Shown in pieces: positions 11,001 through 22,300 of a stretch of DNA of 64,000 bases (positions are counted from its first letter, which is position 1; each line of letters starts with the position of its first letter). This DNA comes from Micrasema longulum (Eukaryota; Arthropoda; Insecta; Trichoptera; Brachycentridae): positions 124,001 to 188,000 of the forward strand of contig JAGVSM010004969.1 of the NCBI GenBank assembly GCA_022494885.1, in the 5' to 3' direction. The notes below the pieces were generated by a model, which did no database searches, was not told where the DNA came from, and saw nothing but the letters and a program-made list of their open reading frames with translations. The translations under genes and the position numbers were made by a program.

Positions 11001-11759
11001 CCATTTAGCGCTAGGTAGCTTCATTATCAATCCGCCCTCGTACATGTTTTACGGCAATAAATTTATTATAGGGACTCAGAGCCATTAGTTTTAAATTATT
11101 GTTATTTTTACACTAAATAATAATAGTATTTTTGATACTCCAGCGGTATTTTTGGTTGATTGAAATTGTAAGTAATTTATTAACAGAACGGTTTCTAGGT
11201 TCCCCTGCCAAAAAATCGAATTGATAGTCACGCGAGATTGCAGTATCACCGACGGTATGCATATTAAGAAAAAATCTTCAAACCTCAAACTATTTTTCGT
11301 CATAACTGCCACCATTTTGAATCCACTTGTCATAAGCTTTTTCTATTCCCTCTTCTTAAAGGAGTGCAGCCTGCTATTTTAACCAGGTAACGGTAAAAGA
11401 GCATAAAAATTTAATATAGCAGGTGTAAGTATATAATCAGGATAAACGAATTCTATCCTGAGTTTCAAATCACAATTTATTTTCCAGGTAAATATTGGTG
11501 TGACCCTCGGTAAAATTGTGTTTCAAAAGTGTGAATGTGTGCGTTAGTAGTTTGGAACTATTTTGATGAAATTTATTTTCCCACAACTGGTCTACTCGGC
11601 CTTAATGCTACAATAGTAAGCGTTTAAGTTTTGGAGATTAATTCATCTTGTATTAATGCTTTTTTTCTATTTGCCAGGCGCCGAGGACTGAAAAGAGGAA
11701 TCGGTTCAGCGTGTATTGGAGGAGGACAGGGAATCGCACTTCTCGTGGAAATCCCTTGA
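639..11759 (+). CDS. ACAA2: Mitochondrial 3-ketoacyl-CoA thiolase (acetyl-CoA acyltransferase 2), 3' six coding exons, 5' partial
   Basis: Thiolase performs the last step of fatty-acid beta-oxidation, cleaving 3-ketoacyl-CoA with CoA to acetyl-CoA and a shortened acyl-CoA, normally in the mitochondrial matrix. Exons: 639-770, 2905-3169, 4394-4569, 8029-8229, 10635-10789 and 11678-11759 (TGA at 11757-11759). All junctions are GT-AG and phases match, giving 336 residues; the usual length is about 397, so roughly 60 N-terminal residues lie left of the window. Visible family motifs are [10 protein letters not shown] with the nucleophilic Cys in the first exon, [20 protein letters not shown] with the catalytic His, and ACIGGGQG with the second catalytic Cys. 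GHPLAASG replaces the commoner GHPLGGSG or GHPLGASG, next to the active-site His. The gene is convergent with CPSF3. A cytosolic or peroxisomal paralogue is less likely given the closeness to ACAA2, but the targeting region is not visible. Confidence 0.95.
1433..2295 (+). mobile_element. LINE remnant: RTE-type endonuclease end joined to an L2/CR1-like 3' end
   Basis: Lies in the first visible thiolase intron, same strand. From about 1448 one open frame reads an endonuclease C-terminus ([11 protein letters not shown], then [10 protein letters not shown] with the DxDHN-type motif). It runs without a stop into the C-terminal part of another LINE polyprotein ([34 protein letters not shown]). A one-base frameshift near 1915 moves the remainder ([32 protein letters not shown]) to another frame ending at 2126. 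The element closes with a short 3' region (2221-2275) and an (ATT)n tail at 2279-2295. Another copy of the second part is at 62600-63146 on the minus strand. It is non-functional. The first part resembles RTE-like endonucleases, so the unit may be chimeric. Confidence 0.8.
2676..2840 (+). mobile_element. Left end of a non-autonomous mariner-like element
   Basis: It begins with the terminal motif TTGGGTGTTAACATAAGT, as in the longer copies at 17885-18550 and 42537-43278, and follows their internal sequence for about 160 bp before diverging. The right terminal repeat is absent, so this is a truncated copy. It sits in the first visible thiolase intron. Confidence 0.7.
3428..3958. mobile_element. 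Inverted-repeat element (MITE-like) with CACGTG-containing ends
   Basis: About 530 bp bounded by inverted ends CATTTACACGTGGACA (3428-3443) and TGTCCACGTGTAAATG (3943-3958), with a further inner copy of the end motif at 3893-3909. The interior is clearly more GC-rich than the surrounding intron and contains a 17-bp-arm palindrome (separate entry). Open frames run through it on both strands but look like by-products of this composition, with no domain I recognise. It lies in the thiolase intron 3170-4393. A non-autonomous DNA transposon is the simplest reading; the superfamily is not determined. Confidence 0.6.
3766..3801. repeat. GC-rich perfect palindrome, 17-bp arms
   Basis: Arms 3766-3782 and 3785-3801 are exact reverse complements separated by two bases (core GCGCACGGC..GCCGTGCGC). 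The palindrome lies near the centre of the inverted-repeat element 3428-3958 and would form a very stable hairpin in single-stranded DNA or RNA. Confidence 0.9.
4067..4110 (+). repeat. Short interspersed repeat fragment (ATGCAGTGCCCTA family)
   Basis: Contains ACCAATGCAGTGCCCTA, shared with 12758-12795 (+) and, in reverse orientation, with 20815-20868. This suggests a low-copy interspersed repeat of unknown class; here only the core remains. Confidence 0.45.
5033..5082. repeat. (TA)n microsatellite
   Basis: An imperfect run of alternating TA of about 50 bp in the thiolase intron 4570-8028, in otherwise featureless AT-rich sequence. Confidence 0.9.
5503..5795 (+). mobile_element. DNA-transposon remnant, AATGAGGAAGTTCAGC family
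   Basis: Starts with AATGAGGAAGTTCAGC and shares its interior with 48366-48728 (including a block around GTACAGCGAAGTTTCTTAAAA and a later block on cut-off CGAGAAGAAGT). A third relative is at 25474-25873. The two longer copies have inverted ends; the right end is not clear here. Non-autonomous, superfamily unassigned. Confidence 0.6.
5878..6078 (-). mobile_element. RTE-like LINE 3' end fragment
   Basis: The minus strand encodes the degenerate C-terminus of a LINE polyprotein (TWHDQI..., then [14 protein letters not shown] and stop), equivalent to the better-preserved copy at 59563-60165. Immediately after the stop codon the element ends in a (GTA)n tail (plus strand 5876-5892), so it has practically no 3' untranslated region, as is typical of the RTE clade. 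It lies in the thiolase intron 4570-8028. Confidence 0.75.
6963..7388 (-). other. Unassigned 141-codon open frame in a thiolase intron
   Basis: A continuous minus-strand frame of 141 codons from an ATG at 7388, longer than chance readily gives in such AT-rich DNA. Base composition from 7100 to 7390 is more balanced than the flanks. It contains a basic stretch (KGRKKNVK) and no domain I recognise. Its left part runs through A/T-rich codons and looks degenerate. A decayed retroelement segment is my best guess, but no family motif supports it. Confidence 0.3.
8518..9617. mobile_element. Pogo/Tigger-like non-autonomous transposon, 1.1 kb, with TA target duplication
   Basis: The ends are inverted: CAGTAAAACCTC at the left and GAGGTTTTACTG at the right, flanked on both sides by TA (8516-8517 and 9618-9619). 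This fits the Tc1/mariner superfamily, pogo/Tigger type. No transposase frame is visible. A tRNA-derived SINE (8788-8958) has inserted into it. A second full-length copy in the same orientation is at 52733-53912. It lies in the thiolase intron 8230-10634. Confidence 0.8.
8788..8958 (-). mobile_element. tRNA-derived SINE, family S1, nested in the pogo-like element
   Basis: Read on the minus strand it has a tRNA-like head (imperfect A box, then a B box near GGTTCGAATCC), followed by the family body (CCCCAACTTGATTCCCATTT, then a GAGTTATTTACAACTCGTTG block) and an A/T-rich tail. The best-preserved copy is 19093-19275 (+). Because it interrupts the 8518-9617 transposon, that transposon inserted first. 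Confidence 0.75.
9865..10443. repeat. 17-bp direct repeats bracketing an inverted-repeat element
   Basis: TGTGAACAATTTGGTAT occurs at about 9865-9881 and again at about 10427-10443, either side of the inverted-repeat element 9895-10375, about 15 bp from its left end and 50 bp from its right end. It may be an old duplication or the edge of a larger composite insertion. Confidence 0.55.
9895..10375. mobile_element. Long-inverted-repeat element, family M1, full copy
   Basis: About 480 bp. The left arm (9895-10025; core GAGAAGGGAATACGG, then GGCATTTACAGGGCTTATGA) returns as the reverse complement at 10245-10375 (ending TTCTCAAAAATGTTCTCCAT). Arms of about 130 bp make it a foldback or MITE-type element. 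Related copies are at 14588-14690, 21927-22290, 25034-25393, 29110-29640, 43534-44040 and 58303-58825. No coding capacity. Confidence 0.7.
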
Positions 11760-11846
11760 ACAATCGTAATTATGTATACTAAATATTATAAAGTTCTTTT
11801 TTCCGCATGTTTTATTCGTCACAGAGAATCTATACAAATGCATAAT

Positions 11847-11852
11847 AATAAA
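11847..11852 (+). terminator. Candidate poly(A) signal of ACAA2
   Basis: First AATAAA after the thiolase stop, 88 nt downstream. A second hexamer at 12424-12429 is an alternative. Assignment rests only on the hexamer and its position. Confidence 0.4.
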
Positions 11853-12757
11853 TATGCAAACTTGTTGAATTTGTGAATTTCAACTTAAATACCTCACATG
11901 AAGAATATGTGTCGACTATTTTATTCTGAATACTCAAAAATAACATAATAGGTTTATACAGTGGACATTGAATATCTCAGTGTAACTGGCTTAAACTTAG
12001 TATATATATTAAATTCCGGAAGTTTCAGGCAATAACTCTCACATTTTTTACTTTTCATATATTGACATGTGTAATTTTTTTATAACATTGTTTGCCAAGC
12101 CATTGTATATACATAATATTTATGGTTAAAATATGGTGGTGAGTTATTTTTCAGTCTGTAAAAAAACAAACAACATTTCACATAATTTAAGTTATTTTTC
12201 TTTCAATTTTTACAACCAGGAATATGTCAAGTCGCACACCAATGATGACCATTTGTGTTCTCATGTCAGACTGTTTTAAAAACACATTAACAAAGATATA
12301 TGTACTTCAGAATATTTTTATACATTATGTATTTCAAATTTCAGGTTTGATTTGATACTAATATTTTTATCATAGTAAACACTTATAAGAAAAAGTAATA
12401 TCTTGTCAAATATTTCAGAATTAAATAAAGCACAGTTTTAATTAAAATGCTGCAACTGAGTCACTTTTTAAAGTGTATTTTGAATGATTTATTTGTTATG
12501 CACTTAAATAATTTTATCAACTGTGATAAATATGTATATATTGTATTTTTGATGTAGAAATTTTGAAAGAAAATAAAAATATTATGTTAACCTAATTGTT
12601 TTATATAATTATATTTGTAATTTTTACATGCATACTTTATTTTTTAATAAAAAAAAATGACAAAAACAGTATTTAATTATAAATTCCAAAAAATTTTAGC
12701 TCAGGTATGTTTCAATCTAAGGTGTAAAAATATAATATTAATCCTGCACAGATAAGA

Positions 12758-12795
12758 AAAACGATCCAGATACAATGCAGTGCCCTATGCATCAA
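12758..12795 (+). repeat. Short interspersed repeat fragment (ATGCAGTGCCCTA family)
   Basis: Shares ATCCAGATAC and AATGCAGTGCCCTATGCA with the inverted copy at 20815-20868. Class unknown. Confidence 0.45.
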
Positions 12796-13037
12796 GAAAT
12801 TATGATAAATAAACAGAAAGTATAACAATCAAAGGCAGAACAATATGTAGTATTAAAGAAAAATAATATGTATTACATTATCATATTATTAAATTATACG
12901 TCGATATTTCAAGTTATTATTAATTATTATTTGAATTTTTTTAGTATTTTCATTTTGAATATGTAATAGATTAATTTAATATATTTCATGTGTTTTAACC
13001 TAAATAGATAAAATGCACTCCATTCAATAAAAATGTA

Positions 13038-13043
13038 TTTATT
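13038..13043 (-). terminator. Candidate poly(A) signal of CPSF3
   Basis: TTTATT on the plus strand, hence AATAAA on the minus strand, 274 nt beyond the CPSF3 stop codon. It is a plausible 3'-end signal, not verified. Confidence 0.4.
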
Positions 13044-13316
13044 ATAATGAAATAAAAAAATATAAAAAAACATTTTAAAAAGATAAAGATGATGGATGCT
13101 GGGGTGCTGTCCGAAACTCAGCAAGGAGAACGAACAAGACATGGCATAGCCAAGAAAACATCATCATCATTACCATACATATATAAAACAATCAGGATTC
13201 AGCCATTGATAATAACATTTTACAGACTTACAATGAAACAAAAAAAATCTGATATAATATTATTTTATATTTGTTAAAAATTATTCATAAACAGTGAAAA
13301 ATAGTGGAGAATGGAG

Positions 13317-16300
13317 TTAAGATACTTTGAGAGGCATTAATGACTGGTGTAATTTGGTGATAGCTGTGTGGACTATGTTTTGGAATATCTCATCTTCTTC
13401 ACAAACAACCTCCTGAAAAAATTAATTGTTGTATAAGATGAATGGTCAAAACAAATTATAACCTACACTGATTTAATGAAATTTACATATTATAAAAAAT
13501 GTTAAGTGGAATTTAGTTTGTAAAATCTTTTGCATATGTAGATGTTATAATAATTAAAACTAAGATTTGGAATGTGGGAAGACATCCACTTGGCTGAGGT
13601 GTCAACAGACGCAGGTCTATGTCTACGGGGGTGGCAAGGAAGGTGAGGAAGGTCCAGCATCACACTGCCAAGGGAACATTTGGGGTGATTAAATATGTGA
13701 TTATTAATTAAATTGTTCTGAGAATTTGAATTTTTGTGAATTTCTATTATTTTGAGATTATTCATGTTACAGTCTTTGTTATTTACTTGGTGTAGGAGTT
13801 TTAGAGTATGATTATGAAAAGAGTGGTTACTATTTATTTATTTGAAAAAATAAATATTTGCGTCTTTATGATTTACCCAAATATTTCATTTTGAGGACCA
13901 TTTTCAAGAGTTGTAAAAATAACTCACCATTAGAAAATAGGAATCAAGTTGGGGTAGAGTGATTCTAAATTATATGATTCGCGAATTCCGAGAAATCATT
14001 ATTGGTCAGGCTATGCTGATGTTCGTTTAACCTAGTTTTTCGATTTCACACCGTTTGTCCAATATAAACCTTGTTGTATTTGCAGATGATTTGGTAAAGT
14101 ACCACTCCTGTTTAATAGCGCTGTTTTTATTTAGAATTGAATAAAGATTTACCAATATTATATTGGTGTAAAAAGCGGGTTTTATGGTTGTGGGAAAGTG
14201 ATTACTTATTTTTCTAGAAAGAGGTCCAATATGTAGAATTCTACGCCAGGTTTGTGGGCTGCTAGATATATCGCCACCGTTAGAATATCAAAAAGTTCTA
14301 TTTAATTTGTTATTTTGGTTACGTTTTACGCATTTTATCATACAAATTAGGGTCATATTGATTATTATGGGCAATAAGTTTAATTCCATTTGGAAGTTGG
14401 AAAAGCCCAGTGGTATATTGATTAACCGGTGTAGCATTGAGTGAAAACTAGTCAATTTATGTTGCATAGGGTGTGGGATGCAAAGTCTGTATGAGTTGGT
14501 TTTCTGTAAAAATTAAATTAAATTTATAATGAAGTGTTACGAAGTGAATGCCGATTAAATTAATAATACCAATAGATGAAATTATTGAAGGCAGAATTTT
14601 AAAATGTAAATGTAAAGTGACCACTTAAACCAGCTAATGAAAGTCATTAGTCCTTTAAATGTCCAGACATCTTTTCTTAAAAGTTTTTGATTTCTTTATT
14701 TATTTATAACCTACTATGATTTACAGAACCTCATTAACCTTTTTCTTGGCAATGTATTTTATAGGATACCATATGATCTCATTTTTCTCACGAACTACAC
14801 GAGTAAAACTGTGTGACCACATTTTTTTATACTTTATTTAATTTGATTAAAACAAAAAATAATATGAAATTACTTACAAGACTGAGCAAATCTATGTTTG
14901 CTTTTTTTCCATCAACAGTAACAACAATTTTGTCTCCTTTGAACATCTTTGGAACAGCGTCCTCACCAAACATCTCTTGAAGCATTTCAATAACACACTC
15001 CTAGAAATTAATAAATTATATATATTTTTTTTTAAAATAACCAATGTAATCAAAATAATAATAATAACCAAAATAATCATAATTTTTATTTTAACCTTTT
15101 CTTCACTAAGCATCCAAAAATTACACATGATCCGAACGGGGGGACTAAACGATATATAGGCGTCACGAGAATAAAAAGCTGGAAGTGTTTATGATCGTGC
15201 AATAATTTATTGATGTTTTCACGTACACATATTTTACTCATTCGTGTATGCTATTCATTTTTGCTAGTTTGCCGAGTGCTAATGTACATAAAGTGAAATC
15301 GACCCTTGTATTATTTACATCTTTTTTTATTTTAATATTCAACGATTTGACAATTTAAAAATAAAAACAGGAAAATGCTTCTTTCTGTTATTTTCACGAT
15401 TACAAAAAATACAGGGTAAAAAGCTTTAATAATACTCGAGTTATCGAATTAAAATCGGTCTATGGGGGATTCAAATCCCCCCCTTCGGTCTGGCTAGGTT
15501 AAATAATCAATCCCCTAAGTACAAGGAGTGCCTTACAGACTTCATCTCGTGAGAAGACAAAATCTTGGTTTTCATCTAACTATGAACATTCTATACTACC
15601 TAAAATATGTGGACAATACAATACAATAATGTAAAGTGTCCTCGGTACGGGACACCCAGTAAGAACACATTCATTCTGAATGTATTATATTTTTACATGT
15701 ATTACAATGAAAAAGTCAAATTAAATAAATAGATTTACCGAGGTTATTTCACATGGAAATCCACAAAATTTTAAGTCAGATTATTTTTCCACAATAAATT
15801 TTCTGTCAGGGATATATAATATACGAAGGCTAAGGAAAAAAAAAAGGCTAATATGTACAAGGCTTTTTATTAATTATTATTATATGTTAACAGTCACCTA
15901 TTAAAATTTTTATAAATAAATTTTGTGTAAAAAATAGATATGCTTTTTAAATTTATATAATTTTTTTAACTTTTTTCTTTTTATATTTTTCTGTTCATGT
16001 TTACCTTCTTAAATAAAAAGAAGAAACCATAAAAGTTAACTTATACTGAAAGAAATCAACATACATCATTTGTTTTTAAAAATCTCATACTGGATAATAT
16101 ATTTTTTCCGAGTCTGACATATATGCGACTAAAAAGGATGTTTATGTAATTTTTTTGCTACCTATATCACGATTATGTGGCCAGGTTTGCCGCAATAGGA
16201 TGAAGTTGTGCTTACCTTAAAATGCATTCTATCTAGTTTCGGTGCCATAGGTTGTGTTTTAGGCGTCGGTAAGAGTGAAGCATTCATGACCCCTGCAACT

Positions 16301-19300
16301 ATGGCATCTGCATACATGTCTGTTACAGGCTGAGCAACCCACTAAAACAGAATTCAAAATAAAATATTAAATATAATAAATATGGAGATAGACAAAGTCA
16401 TCTCCCTGCTCAGGGACATCAAAGCTAGAAATAATATGCATATACGAGGAGTGCTCTGAGAATACGCAGAACGAAAAGGTTGCCAAGGGGGGGTACTGGT
16501 AATAATATTTTGGAACCAAATTGATGTGGAAGCATGTAAATTATCTACAACAGTGACTCGCTTTGGAACTCAATATAATATGGACAATACCCCTACATTT
16601 TTGTAATAAAATAAGTGTTTGTTTTTATTTAAAGTGACTTAATTATGTGTTTACCAGATGTCAAATTTAATTTTGTAAATTAATATGTCAACGCATGGTT
16701 TGCTTATAAATACGATTATGTACTCGCATATATATTAGGTGAAATAATTTTATTGCAAGGCTTTTGACATACGTTGGTAACTAACATTACTTTGATTATT
16801 TGTGAGATGTTCTCTAGTTGAGAAATCAGAAACAAACCCACTAAAGATATCGTTTATAAACTCTAAGTTACTAAAAAAACTCTTATTTAAATTTCCATTT
16901 ACCAACTTTTGAAAGAAACCAGATGAAATACATACTGTGAAAAAACAAAACCCACGTTAAATGAATGTAAAAAAACACTGATATTCTTTACCTCGATTGT
17001 GATGTTTTTATTATTGATTATGAGGTCTATACATTTGTAAAGTTTCCACTTGGATTCATTTCCATCGACCAGTTCTATAGTTCCCGCTAACTGAGTTAGA
17101 ATATGCTTCAAAAGTGGTATGGACCCCCCATAGTGAACTGATTGCCTCTGCGTTACTTCCGACTGACTTAATTCTGTGTACTCTGAAAAACAAACAATAA
17201 AATAGAATCATACACTGAAATTCAGTTGCTTGAATTTGAAGTCGAGAAAGATTAATGCCAGTCCCGGTATAATAAAAGAAAATAAAGCATCCGAATCTCA
17301 AAGGAACTCTCAAAAACTTTTTTAAAAACAATTTAGTTATTCGAGTTATTATTGGGTATGGTGTGTTTTTTTATGATGGATCATAAATGTTTTTTTCATA
17401 TTGTTCCAGAATGGGGTATGTATAATAATATGACATGTTATTCTATTTAAAAAGTTAAATTAGACACTTTGTTGCTATATGTTGTTTACTTACTATTGAG
17501 ATCTTCCGGTGCTAATAAGTGATAATTAAAATTCCTTTTGACGATAAGTCCAGATAAAGCTTGTTTGGGTTTTGGACCTTCCACAGCAAGACTACCGACC
17601 ACCTACATTAAAAAGTATACTTATAAATTATGCTTACTATGGTGGAAAAAATGCAGCATAGAATGATAGACTTGCAAATGTACGAATACGGGGAAAAATA
17701 TAAAGAACTTAAAGCAAACTAATGTAGATTATTTTTTTATTCATAAATATTTTGTCACTGTGTAAACGAAATTGCGCACTTTCTTATAATAATTCTTGTA
17801 AAACTAAGAGTATTTGCAAAGGGTCAGCCATGGAATTGTCAACAGTCGACTCATTTTTTTTCTAAAAAAATGGGAACATTATATAATTGGGTGTTAACAT
17901 AATTAGTGTCCTATTTTTTCCAAATTTAAAAATGCGCACCAAAAATAAAACAAAATCGTAAAAGTTATCGAAAGTAAATTTTCTTCTCTAAGCATTCAAA
18001 ATGGAATGACAAGTAGACGAAAGTGAGCATTTTTGACATCTCCTTCTGTTCGTTTTCAATCGAAGGAATAAAGCTGCTCGCGATATTTGCACAGTGTACG
18101 GTGAAGATGTTACGAATTGGACGTAGTTATGCAGAAAACCTCCAATCCTCAAAATGGTAAAAATTAGTTTAACGCCGATTTCGATAGCATACTACGATAT
18201 CTTTATGTGCTGAAAACGTCCAAGTGCTTTACTTTTATGCCAATTAAAAAAATAAAAAAGAGCTGCAGAAAACAGTCGAACCACATGAACATTTTTAAAG
18301 ATAGCTGTGATGTGGGTTAGAAATTTCTTTAGTTGGCAAAAAAAGTATAGCACTTCGAGCTTGGACGTTTTCAGCACATAAAGATATCGTAGTATGCTAT
18401 CGAAACCGCCATTACTCATTTTTAGCGTTTTGAGGGTTAGATGCTTTTTGCATAATTACATTTATTGACTAATTTGTTGTAATTTTTTTTGTTTTGTCCT
18501 CTGTTTCTTAATTTGGAAAAAACGGAAACAACTTATGTTAACACCCGATACATAATTTTGTTAGTAGTAAAGAAATATATAAATATTGCAAGATCATTAT
18601 AAAATAAATCATGGTTGCTATTAGCATGGTTGGTCACTCAAAACGGCCCATTTGACTCTAAACTGTACTCTTTTAGTGCAAATGAGAAATGACATGACAT
18701 GAATACTTTTAATTTGACAGATAATTTTATATCCTGTTATATTCGAACCTTGGCTGTTTTGTGACCTCGGAAAGCGAGGCGGACGGCGTGTGTATTTCTG
18801 GGACTGTGTAGAGTGAGGGCTGTACCGTGCTCTCTTTGTAAAGCTCCACGAAGGCGGGACATCTCGTTCTGTTCTCCGTGTACAAGAACCTAGAGGAGAA
18901 TCAAACAGTCAGTTTAATATACCACTATGGGGATCGTTTGCTGGTAGAACATTTGTCCGACCCCTGCCCACTGCCCCTGCCCTATACACAGGGGCCAGAT
19001 AAATGTTCTACTAGGGGCTAAAGAAATGTTGGAGCATCGCTGGAAGAAGAGCATACAATTAAGGATGACTACATCTAAAAATAAAATATTATCGAGTTAT
19101 GGTCCCGTGGCCAGTGCCTCGGACTCACGGCTCAAAGGTCCATGGTTCGAATCCCACTCTACCCCAACTTGATTACCATTTTCTAAAGTGAGTTATTTAC
19201 AACTCGTTGAAAATGGCCCTCAAAATTCAATATTCGGGTAAATCATAAGAATGCAAATATTTATTTTTATTGAAAAAATATTATAAAAATAAGGATTATT

Positions 19301-22300
19301 ATTATATTTTAATCAACTTGACTTGACATTTTATTACATACGAGCTGAACCCGGCAATGGTTTGCTATTTCTAGATTTGAGTACATACTCGTATATGGAT
19401 TAAATGAACACAATCGAAAGTTTGATATCAATTATTATATTTAGTCCAAATTAGATAGGTATGTACATATACATGATTATTTTTGTGTTTCGTTTTGCAT
19501 TAATTGTAAGGACAGGAAATTTTGATAAACAGGTTTTTGAACATTGTTTTCCTGGCACTGTCTTGCAAATGCCTCCCAGATACTGCGTGAGAAAGACAAC
19601 TGCATGTCAGACCTTTTGTTAGAATAGAAAAAAACTGAACCTATTTTGTTATTTTTTTAGACAGAGCTTTTTTCCTCTTTGCCTTAAGCCGTATAAGGCT
19701 TTATATTCCAGGTTTGAAAAAATAAAATATGTATAAATAACCCAAATATTAAATTATATGCTTTTGTACTTATCAAGTTGTGACATAAAGTTTTTTTTTT
19801 AAATTAACCGCTTTCGTGTAAAGTTGAGGAAAATAACATGCGTCAATACTACGATCATGATGATTTATGCTTACTTTATTAGAATAGTGGCTTATAACTA
19901 TACATTTTGTCTCTAAAAATTTCAGCACTAATTGAACAAGCGGGAATGCAGATGTGGAAATATTTTAAACTAATTAATTGTTACTGTTACGGTGGTCGAC
20001 ATAAGTTTATATTTCTACTTGCATGAGCTAAAATCTTACCACATGCGGAGGTTTTAATATCCGGATAAATTCTGATGTTTGTTGGTAATCTGTATGCGCT
20101 GAGAAGGAAATGTAATCAACTGACATCTTGAGAGGTAACTTCTGCCCAGACATTGTAGTTACTTCATCAGGTTCTGAGAGAATTGTCTTTGCCAACGTTC
20201 CTTCTACACAATAACCTGAAAAATAAAATAAATATTTCATATTCTCTTAATTATGCGGATAGAAAATATACTCAGGAACATTTCTGCATACTTAATTAAA
20301 AAACGTATTTTTTTTACTTGTGCCACTATTATCTCTCAGGTGCGACGTGTGTTTTAACCATAAATTTTTAATATATATTAAAACAATTGAAAGCTTTTTT
20401 AAGGAAACTAAGAATAACAAAAACATTATTTTATATATTAGGTGTTGAAAACTGAGCACCGAAAGTAAAACAAAATGGTAAAAGGTTGCAATCATTTTGA
20501 AAGACAATTTTCTACTCTACAAGGTATTGTGTTTGCTTTTACGTTAGACATATAATTTTATTTGATTACAAGCCTTCAAAATGGAATGTCAAGTAGACTA
20601 AAGTGAGCATTATCAACACCTTATGTTCGTGATCAATCGAGTGAATAAAGGAGATAACTCAAAAATCATCACTCATTTTTTGCATGTGTATTGACTACAC
20701 AGCATCGTAAAGCGCATGCGTTTTTGGCACAATAAGGGAAGGGTTAAATTATAAAATATGATATATTATATGTATTACATAAATAAAGTATTATCATCAT
20801 TCCCCTATCCCCACATAGTGGTGCATAGGGCACTGCATTGGTACTCCAATTGCAGCGTATCTGGATATTTTATGTAACATGGAAGGTATGGTGGTCAGCC
20901 TTGCGCTTCAGAATTAAATGTACCATTTATTAATAAATAACTCACCTGCAATAATTACTCCATTTTTGGGATCTGTGCACCACGATTCAAATAATTCCCT
21001 TGAGAGACCCGACTGCATCATTCCAGGAGATGCCATAATAACACAGGGTCCAATGTCATCAAAATGATCTATGCCCTGAAATAATTGTAATTTAGTAAAC
21101 TTATAAATCTAAATATCTATAATACATATTTAGAGAACATACATTTCATAACTCTATAAAACGAGTTTTTTAAAAAATATTTATCATAATATGAACTTTT
21201 CACACTACTATCACTTTATATAAAAATGTTAAAGTTTAAGTTTTTTTTAGTTAAATAAAATACATAAAAGTTAACATGCATAGTATATAAAGTATTGAAA
21301 ATTAAAGAGCAATGTTTTTTTGATTCTGTAAAAAATAATAAAAACCATATGAATTAGGGGCAAAGACAAAGAGCAACAATGAAACGTGTTAAAAATCACA
21401 ACTGACCCCGGTTTAAAATATTTATTGTTGAATTTTCCTTTCATGGCAATAATTACATGTCAACATAAACATGTCAATGATAATAATTAAAGGCGGCAAT
21501 AAATTTAATAAAATCTTAGCAAATTTGTTATCAGGTAAAGATTAAAGCATAACCATTCCATTTTTTAGATTAATTAAAAATAGTTCAGTTTCACGTTCAA
21601 GGGCAACTGAGATATTAATGGAATCATTTTAAGGTTAGAAAACTGAAGGTTTTCAAATTATAATAATTAAATGACTACAATTGTACATATTATTTAAATA
21701 ATGAAAAGAAATAGCTTTACATAAATTTAGCATCAAAATAAATAATACAAATTTATATTTTAATTGAATTATTTTTTGTGTATATAACTGGTTTATTTGA
21801 AATGTTTACTGAATTTTAAGATAAAACACATATACGTTTTGAAAATCATATCAAATATTAAAATGTATATTTTTCATTATTTGTAATAAATAAAAAAATT
21901 TCAAATAAAAAATTATATTATAATTTGTTGTAACAGAGAGGGAAAATATTTTTGAGAAGGGAATATGGAAAGGCATTTACAGGGCTTATGACCTGTCATT
22001 GCCTGGTTTAATTGGCCACTTTACACCTTGCGTAACATTCATCATTCTGCCTATGTTTAAATATCCACATTTCCTGGACTCTGTTGGCTTTTCTTAAGTA
22101 AAAGAGCTGAAAACTTTATCATGCGGGTGAGATTCATCCGGCTGAACCAATTCACCTACTAGGCAACGCCTGAAAACAAGTTTCCAATTTTTACGCTTCT
22201 TATACCAGTTAGTTTAATCGATACTGTTTTGAATATGTCCAACATTTGGACATCATCAAAACATTGTAAATTAATATTATTTATGGGTAAGGTACATATC

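Larger units (their letters stand above)
11760..13316. other. Convergent intergenic interval between ACAA2 and CPSF3
   Basis: Very AT-rich 3' flanks of two convergent genes. For ACAA2, AATAAA hexamers occur at 11847-11852 and 12424-12429, and I cannot say which is used. For CPSF3 (minus strand), an AATAAA lies at 13038-13043, 274 nt past the stop. A short interspersed-repeat fragment is at 12758-12795. No further gene is visible; the small open frames are AT-rich and unconvincing. Confidence 0.6.
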
